Assembly (NCBI GenBank): GCA_029962745.1
Contig: CM057158.1
Span: 5,636,602 to 5,700,601, forward strand
DNA from: Echinometra lucunter
Lineage: Eukaryota; Echinodermata; Echinoidea; Camarodonta; Echinometridae
Direction of reading: 5' to 3'
Length of the DNA: 64,000 nt
Below, in pieces: positions 57,202 to 64,000 of this stretch. Under the pieces are notes generated by a model. It had not been told where the DNA came from and did no database searches. It was given only the letters and a program-made list of their open reading frames with translations. The position numbers were made by a program, and so were the translations under genes. Numbering within the stretch: position 1 is the first letter of the stretch; the number at the start of each line of letters is the position of its first letter.

Positions 57202-59857
57202 ACCCCTTCTTTCTGCTTCTTTTCTCTTTCCGAATATATTTCTCAGTATAATCTCTTCTTCCGTCTATTACTCACTTTCTCAGTTTCCATAAAGTCATGT
57301 CATTCACTCTTGCTCTTTTTCTCTTGTTTTCCTTGTTTATTTTCTCTCCTTCTCTCTGTTTGTGTCTTGATATGTTTGTCTTTCTCGTTTTATTGCCCTT
57401 ATCACATCTTTTTAACTTTAAAAGTTGAATGAAAATACTGTTAAAGATAATAATCAAGTAATATGATCGAAGATTATTTTTATGAGTTGCCTGAAAGATT
57501 GAGGAAAATAATTTGTAATAATCTGTATATTATGGGGCAATACTCCTGGAGCAATATTACCAAACATTACTATATGAGCTACTAGTATCTCATATTCTAC
57601 AAAGTCCATGACCTATTTTCGGAAGAAAATCAAAGGTCACTAAATTGGCAAACAGGAGTGTAGCACGTCTTCAATTCTCAGAAATTTGAAGAAGGGGAAA
57701 ATCCATTTCGTCAGGGATGTTCTCTTTTTTTTCTAGGTGATGTCAGCCAATCAACCACTCCTACCATCCCTTGTCGAGGCTAACTAATAATTATGAAGAT
57801 GGATTAGAGGGGGAAAAAAAACTAAATGTTTACAGACCATGGGCCAATGTATGCCAATCGACATGTTTGATCGTGTTTTGATGGGCGAGAGAATTTTAAT
57901 TTCCTGTTCGGTACCTGACCAGCTACATCGTCATTTGTTGTCGTCTACTGACAGCTCCAAGGCGTATGCATGTTTTCTTGTGAAGTTGGCGGGAAAATCG
58001 GCACTTTATTGACGTCTTTCTAAGTGCCCTGTTTTCTTGCAGACGATGCATGTACGGTGATCCCGCACTGTTGAATGACATTAGTTTTTGCAGTTAATGC
58101 CAATATGACAATCAGAGGCGTTTTTTCTTTAAGTTATTTTTCATCTTTTCATTTTTTTGTACGAAGGGGGTTATGGGACCAATTTTCCAACATGTTTGCT
58201 GAAGAAGGTCTTCCAAATAATGTCATTTGCTGTCAGGGCATTATTAGTTTGTAACATGGCCATTTTTCTGAATCAGAAAAAGATTAACAATCAGCTTAAA
58301 AGGAACTGGAACCCTACAAGATAAATCATGCACATTTGAAAGCCGAGTTAAATATCCATAATTGTAAATCTTAAATTTTTATTTTTATTACCATAAATCG
58401 AAAATTACTATGCATGGTTCTCGTTTGTGATGTACATGTATTTGGGGAAATCCCCATTTCACGAAATTGGTAGTAGTACTATAAATTGGTAGTACATTTT
58501 CCCCGCGGATGTATTTAAGATAATTGAATATGGAATCTTGTTATCGTCTTCCAAGAAAAGAAAACATAAAAAGTCGACTGATGAAAATAAAATAGAGAAA
58601 ATAATATTCCAGATCTTGCTGGAACAAGAAGGAGAGTTGCCTTACAGTACATGGCAGTAGAATTAATTCCCAAATCTGACAGAATATGATAATATTGTTT
58701 TCTTTTGCATGTTAAGCAAAAAAGCATCGCATCGCAGCCAAAGGGCTGAAGTGAACAATATTTTGTAAGAAGTATGAAAAAGGAATACATATAATGTTCA
58801 TGCAACGATAAATAAAGAATGAACTTAATCAATATTAACAACAAAAAAGAGAAAAAATAACGAAAAATAACACATGCAGGTAGACATAATTATGAAATAA
58901 AATGATTACAAGTCATAATAACTGGGTTTGTAATAATGCATGTCAAAATGCAAATGTGGCTAGTGCCAATTCCAGCAAATCGTATATTTATCTTGTTTAT
59001 ATAAGAGAATATAAAATCAGAATATACACTTTGGAAATAGTAAAAGAGACCTAGAGATTCCAAATGAAATGGAACCTGTTGTCATCTAGGACACTCTCAA
59101 TCCATTACTGATATTGAATGTTTTGGCTGTTCCCGATATAGTCTACCCTAAATACATCTGATGCGCCCACATCATCAAAAGCCCATTTAACAGAGCTTGC
59201 ATCGTCCTATAAAGCTGTAACATTAACGTATCTGGGATTTAAGTGGTATGAGAGCTTTTATCCTCTTTGCGCTTCGCCTGTAACCTGTTATCTGTTTGCT
59301 TATTTTTCAAATCCCTGATTGCTTCAGAATGTCGTTTCTAACTGAAGTGAATTCTAATCTTCTTCAATTTGTTTTTCCTACTGGGCGTAACCACAACCAT
59401 TTTGCCGCATAGTACAAGCAAAAACACAAGTACAATGACATTTTGTTCAAGAGTTCAAGAGTTTATTTTTTTCATTTCTTAAAAAAAACTAGCTGTATGC
59501 ATGTTTTGATCATTCTACCCTACATTTCTGCAATAATTATGTTATGCATACTTCTTTGTGGCAGAGAAAAACAACATGATAATTTATGAATAATGGCATG
59601 ACTGCTATGACATTAACTTTAATAAATCTTTATAGTAAGTTACATAATTCCTTTAAATTCGGCACTCGATGAAAAGTAAATTACTCGATATAACTATTTG
59701 TTCGAATCCTGCCTGAATCAGTACTTCCATAAATTAAACTGTGATGAGAAACCTGTCTAAACTTTTACAATCGAGGGAAATTGTACTATAAAATCAAGAA
59801 AAACTGAAAAGATAAAATTATGGGTTTAAAAGAGGAAGAGACAAGGAGAAAGAGGGA

Positions 59858-59919
<62 letters not shown>

Positions 59920-60290
59920 GACAGAGACAAACAGAGACAGACATACTTCGAATGTAGAGATGGGTATGCCCCCTTTCATGCACTATGACATCTTCATTAC
60001 CGCTAGACAAGGTCCAAGATTGACAGCCCTCCTGATTTGCCTCGAATCCTAACTTCTATGATTAACTAGTTTTATATGCGGTATTTTTTTCTCTGACGTT
60101 CGTTCTGATTAGATACAGAGTTGAACGACTGACGATAAACAGGACATTTGTCGTCCAAGTTTCTTACGGTCTTCTAATTTTGCTGTACAGATTCTAGCCA
60201 ATGCATTTCTCTCATTCTTTCTTTTTCTGTTTCGCTTTTTTCTAATTCATTTTTTTCCTTCATCTTTTTCTTACCTATTCTTTCTTTTTT
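55260..60290. other. intergenic or intronic DNA with no supported exon
   Basis: AT-rich. Holds a G tract at 56762-56776, a CT run at about 57170-57193, and (GA)n plus (GACA)n at 59850-59935. A splice-like TTTTCTAG at 57737 is followed by a 17-codon frame that stops at once, so it is not a convincing second exon of the oxidoreductase. Confidence 0.45.
58735..58935. repeat. diverged dispersed repeat (partner at 7740)
   Basis: Same repeat as 7740-7930: GCAGCCAAAGGGCTGAAGTG, then CTTAATCAATATTAACAACAA, then an A-rich tract and ATTATGAAATAAAATGATTA. No coding capacity. Confidence 0.5.
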
Positions 60291-60329
60291 GCCCCTCTCC
60301 CAATTTCTCTATGTTCATTTCTCTTTCTT

Positions 60330-60393
60330 CCCCCTCACTTTCTCTCCCTTTCTCTCTTTCTTCCCTCTTTCTCCCTTCCCCTCTCTTTCCCTC

Positions 60394-60440
<47 letters not shown>
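60330..60440. repeat. (CT)n microsatellite
   Basis: CT/CCTTT-rich tract with a pure CT run at about 60399-60435. Confidence 0.95.
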
Positions 60441-60475
60441 CGATTTTTTTCTCACATTTATGTCCATTTTATTAC

Positions 60476-60602
60476 TGATAATGTTTGTTTTAATGGTTGA
60501 TATTCTTGTTGCATAAGCATCCTTCAAGAAGCCCACATTCCTCTTCGGGATGATGTTTGCTGCTGGATATTTCCTCCCAATTTCCACATCAAAATGGAAT
60601 TT
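60476..60602 (-). CDS. candidate second exon of the same unidentified gene
   Basis: An acceptor (ATATTTCAG) precedes codons KFHFDVEIGRKYPAANIIPK and RNVGFLKDAYATRIS. It is in phase with the exon at 60704-60901. The 3' limit is uncertain: a possible donor GTAATA lies at 60475, beyond which the frame runs into the CT repeat. Tyr/Lys/Pro-rich short proteins of this look occur among axonemal microtubule-associated proteins, but I cannot name a family. Confidence 0.4.
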
Positions 60603-60703
60603 CTGAAATATCGGGGACCCTTTCTATGAAATGGTGAATATAGCATGCTACAACAATTATTGAAGCTCTTTTCCCGAAGGTAACGTCTGATCCCCTAGAC
60701 TAC

Positions 60704-60901
60704 GGGATGTTTTCTGTCGCATCCCCAAGAAAGCCGGCGTTGCCAGGCAACGCGCTGGCTCGAGAAGATGCGGAAATTCCCCAAAGGGTTATCACCGTAC
60801 CGCGGGACTCCCTTCTTCCTGCGATGTGGTGAAGCAACATGCACCACGTATGTTGAGTCGGCTTTATTTACACTCTGAACCAAGGCACCCTGTCCGAACA
60901 C
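60704..60901 (-). CDS. candidate internal coding exon of an unidentified gene
   Basis: The minus strand has an acceptor (ATGACAG) followed by 66 codons: VFGQGALVQSVNKADSTYVV, HVASPHRRKKGVPRYGDNPL, GNFRIFSSQRVAWQRR, LSWGCDRKHP. Third positions are GC-rich and the composition is clearly protein-like in AT-rich surroundings. The frame either leaves at CCC|GTAGTC (phase 0) or reads two valines to a stop at 60695. If spliced at GTAGTC it joins the next candidate exon in phase. Protein not recognised. Confidence 0.5.
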
Positions 60902-61269
60902 CTGTCATAGAAAGTGAGAAAGGCGACAGGTAATTCTGTGAAATCACTCGGAAACAAGTACACCTTGAGGAAAAGTAGAAGGTTCTTCATAACAGGCAGT
61001 AATGGCAGAAAATGTGTTTAATTGAATACCTAATAGAACTTGTCAAAAACAGATGAAATAAGGTACTGACGCGCAGAATTAGAATTGTTGCAGTTGCTAC
61101 GATAATATGAAGCAGGGCTTGGTTCGAGATTGGACAATCGTCCCACCACAGTGAGAGATGGATACGGGAATATGGAAATAAAAGATGAAACTCGGTGCAT
61201 AACATTGATGAGATTATTATTATTTTTGTGAGCGAATCGCATTTTTGGAAGAAGTATCCGTGTCATTCG

Positions 61270-61457
61270 TGGGTTGTTCCCCCCCCTCCCGATATTGTAT
61301 CAGGGGCGGGTCCAGATTTTTGTAATCAATATTAATGGCTGGGGCGGGCGTGATGCAGAAAAATATATGACAAGCAAACAGAACATAAGTTGCTATCTTA
61401 GGTTGCGTACCTACGGTATGTTTCAAAATTTTGTGTTGGAGGGATGCAGGGGATGGT

Positions 61458-61489
<32 letters not shown>

Positions 61490-61500
61490 ACAAATCCACA
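61270..61500. repeat. poly(C)/poly(G)-bearing dispersed repeat fragment
   Basis: CAGGGGCGGGTCCAGATTTT at the left and GGATGCAGGGGATGG with a C run and (CA)n at the right; same general type as 28639-28859. Pro-rich frames are artefacts. Confidence 0.5.
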
Positions 61501-62025
61501 AGTGGTTGTTGCATTACGTTCTTTCCTCTCTTCATCTCTCAACACGACTCAATATTGGTTTCGATCACCAATCACGTTCGGTCTGCGCGTGGTGTGACGT
61601 CACTCTGCGGAGAGCACGTGAGGTCACGTGAAGTTCATTGTGACATCACCAAAGGATTAGCGAGGGAATATGGTTTCTTGGAGAGCTGTGATCTTGGCCT
61701 TGTCCTATTTCTCAGGTAATGTAAGATCTTGTTGTTGAATGAATCTGCATGAATCTTCTGTACTTTCATTCTGACGATATGCAGCCGTAGATCAACGAAC
61801 TCTCATGATGGGATTGAATACGTCACTGGTCAGAGGCTATAAAGAGGCTTATGCCACTGAATCATTTTTGTGAAATAATCCAAGTATACTGCCTTTTCGA
61901 TTTTAAGGTTTAGTCTATAGAGAACTACATAAAAAGCTATGTTCCCTCAGGATTGGTAAACTATAAATATCAGTCGGAAATGATTTCGAACGTAACTGGT
62001 AGGCCAAACATATTCGACTGTGCAG

Positions 62026-62170
62026 TAAAAGCAAGTGAAAGTAGGAAACGAACATCATGTCATGTTATCCACGACACAACTTGTTGATTTGCATTTTCCG
62101 CCTGAGGTTCCCATACATTATGGTCCCATTCAAGGTTCGCCGTAACATCAAGTCAAGGGCGAACTTGTAT
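62026..62170. repeat. duplicated segment, uninterrupted copy
   Basis: CATTTTCCGCCTGAGGTTCC, CATACATTATGG, then AACATCAAGTCAAGGGCG. The same order of words is found at 62385-62419 and 63314-63370, split there by the 894-bp element. Confidence 0.7.
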
Positions 62171-62419
62171 CAGTAACGTTCAGATGTAATCATTGGAGTG
62201 TACTAGAAAGTTAGTAAAAGTTCAGTATGACATGTAATGTTGATAACAGTGGCGATTTCTTGGGGGGGGGGGAGGCACATCAACTATCCCTAGTCCACTT
62301 TGAACTGGCTGTGAACTTTTAACTAACTGACATAAGATTCTAGTACTCATTAATAGCATGGAAAAGTGAAAGTGGGAATATAGTCATTTGCATCTTCCGC
62401 CCGAGGATCCCATACATTA

Positions 62420-63313
62420 GGCGCTTTCACACCTACCCGATCAGGAAAAATACCCGTAAATTACGAGAACTTGTTAAGGCCCCAAAATACCCGATAATTG
62501 TTCCGCGCTTTCACACCTACCCGAAGTCAGACTTCTTCGGGGTAAGTTCTCGAAGTTACGAGCATGCGCAGAACGATTTATTTTGCAGAAAAGACGAGGC
62601 TCGCGCTTTTAAATTCGCTCAGCTAGCTCAGCTCTTGATAGCGCTAGCCAGTTAGCTCGATGCGATCATCGGTACGTTTCTACATATTGATGTACACTTG
62701 CAGTCTGATAATCTCTCTTTAGAACTTTCAGTTTATTTTTTATTTCGAGAGGTATCCTCTAACCCGAGGCTGGCAAGTCTTGCAGCGAGCATATCGTAGA
62801 TAGATTTCTTTGGCTGGAGGAGGGCACTGCCGTGTACACCTCCTCTCTTCTCCACATCGCTATCAGCGATGATCATAGGATGACATACATGTATTACCAT
62901 ATCGATATATCAGAATAAATCATAAATAAAAACACGAAAGGGGAACAGAACTTTACTAAAACAACGACGGGCTAGAAATGGACATAACAAATCTCAAATC
63001 CAGAATGTGCGGGTACACAAAGGATAACGACGTCCAATACGTACACACAGTACAGTACACGGTTCGTGCGCCAGTGCTTGATGGAATAGAAGTTCTCGTA
63101 ATTTGCTTTCACATTACAAAAATCCCCGCGACCTTGGAGAAAGTACTCGTAATTTTGAGAAAGTACCTACTAATTTACGGGTATTTTCTTACGGGGATAT
63201 TACTCGTAATTTGGTTTCACACTGGCAAAATACCTGGTATTTTCTGATCGGGGTAGAATACCCGATCTGAAAATACCAGGTATTTTTCCTGATCGGGTAG
63301 GTGCGAAAGCGCC
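62420..63313. mobile_element. 894-bp MITE with GGCGCTTTCACACCTACCC termini
   Basis: Left GGCGCTTTCACACCTACC and right GGTAGGTGCGAAAGCGCC are inverted with one mismatch. Subterminal words (TACCCGATCAGGAAAAATAC, ATTACGAG) recur in both orientations. Flanked by TA on each side; the empty site CATACATTATGG is visible in the duplicate at 62112. No transposase. Confidence 0.85.
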
Positions 63314-63799
63314 TATTATCATGATTATGATCACAACCAAGGCTCGGCTAAACATCAAGTCAAGGGCGTACGTTCAGGGTCGAACACTACGATCTACGCT
63401 GTAAAGTTTACAGGTGCGTAGCGGCTAGCGGCGCACGGGGACATGCCCCTCTTTCGATATCTGACAGCACGCTGCGCCAATGAAAATAGATATCATGCTC
63501 TGTGCTTTGCGTGGTATCGTTGTTTAGAACACAAACTAAAATATTGGTGTTTAACCATGATATAACGGTTACTCGCTTTAATTTATCTAGCACTTTGCAG
63601 CAGTAAAGCCTTTCAGTATTTTATTGTTGATTTCATTTATAGTTGGATGAAAACTTAATGTACCATTAGGACGTGTGTTCCCAACTCGAGTTAAAATAAG
63701 GATTACTTACAATGAGATCGCTCTTGTTCGAGAGCGGTACAACATGATTATTTCATTGGAAATGGAAATGGGCTTAAGTTTCAGTGAATTTTTCTCTTT

Positions 63800-63942
63800 C
63801 AGGGGAGCGTTTCATGAAGAGTCTTGTCGGTGATTTTCACCGACTAATCTGCTCTCAGCCAATCAGATGCGAGGATTTTCAGTAGCTTATAACAGTTGTC
63901 AGTGAAAATCACTGACAAAACTCTTCATGAAACGCTCCCCTG
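63800..63942. mobile_element. foldback MITE, family A copy 4
   Basis: Near-identical in layout to copy 1 but in the opposite orientation: the internal tract reads CAGCCAATCAGATG. Termini are CAGGGGAG and CTCCCCTG. The flanks TTT and TTC differ by one base, compatible with a slightly decayed 3-bp duplication. Confidence 0.85.
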
Positions 63943-64000
63943 TTCATGCATGATGTCTGATTCCTTGCATTTTGGATCAAATGATACTGCAAAAGTGTCA

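Noticed and set aside
57737..57790. Second exon of the flavoprotein gene
   Set aside because: A splice-like acceptor exists and phase fits, but the frame ends after 17 codons with no flavoprotein feature.

Overview
This is eukaryotic DNA from an animal nuclear genome, most likely a marine invertebrate deuterostome; a sea urchin or other echinoderm is my best guess. The guess rests on spliced genes with GT/AG introns, the way the two recognisable proteins resemble their vertebrate counterparts, AT-rich intergenic DNA, and many MITEs (short non-autonomous DNA transposons), tRNA-derived SINEs, GA/CT, CA/TA and ATC microsatellites and poly(G) tracts. The species is inference. There is no bacterial, plasmid or CRISPR content.

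Region 1 (1-13.8 kb, minus strand) holds a complete coding sequence for mitochondrial leucyl-tRNA synthetase (LARS2). I reconstructed 18 coding exons whose phases all join, giving about 891 residues with HMGH, KMSKS, two CxxC pairs and a basic N-terminal presequence. A further 5' exon lies near 17.0-17.1 kb.

Region 2 (17.0-17.5 kb) is the divergent promoter shared with the next gene. It is an inverted duplication: about 190-bp arms around a 98-bp spacer, so the 5' exon of the LARS2-side transcript has a decayed mirror copy on the ribosomal-protein side.

Region 3 (17.56-19.65 kb, plus strand) is ribosomal protein L13 (RPL13), with three coding exons, 215 residues and a polyadenylation signal.

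Region 4 (19.7-53 kb) is a gene-poor mosaic of mobile-element debris: MITEs nested in other repeats, a three-copy MITE cluster, a 1,057-bp tandem duplication inside a larger inverted-repeat element, tRNA-type SINEs, LINE relics (one cut by a 264-bp near-perfect palindrome), and simple repeats. At 34.2 kb a short minus-strand segment matches the 3' processing signal of replication-dependent histone mRNAs, although no histone gene is in the window.

Region 5 (53-64 kb) contains the first coding exon of a membrane-anchored FAD-dependent oxidoreductase (plus strand; later exons not found), a possible upstream exon with a 59-codon ORF, two candidate exons of an unidentified minus-strand gene at 60.5-60.9 kb, and further MITEs, including an 894-bp element whose empty site can be read from a nearby duplicate. 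The coding genes show no common pathway beyond LARS2 and RPL13 both serving translation, in mitochondria and cytosol respectively.
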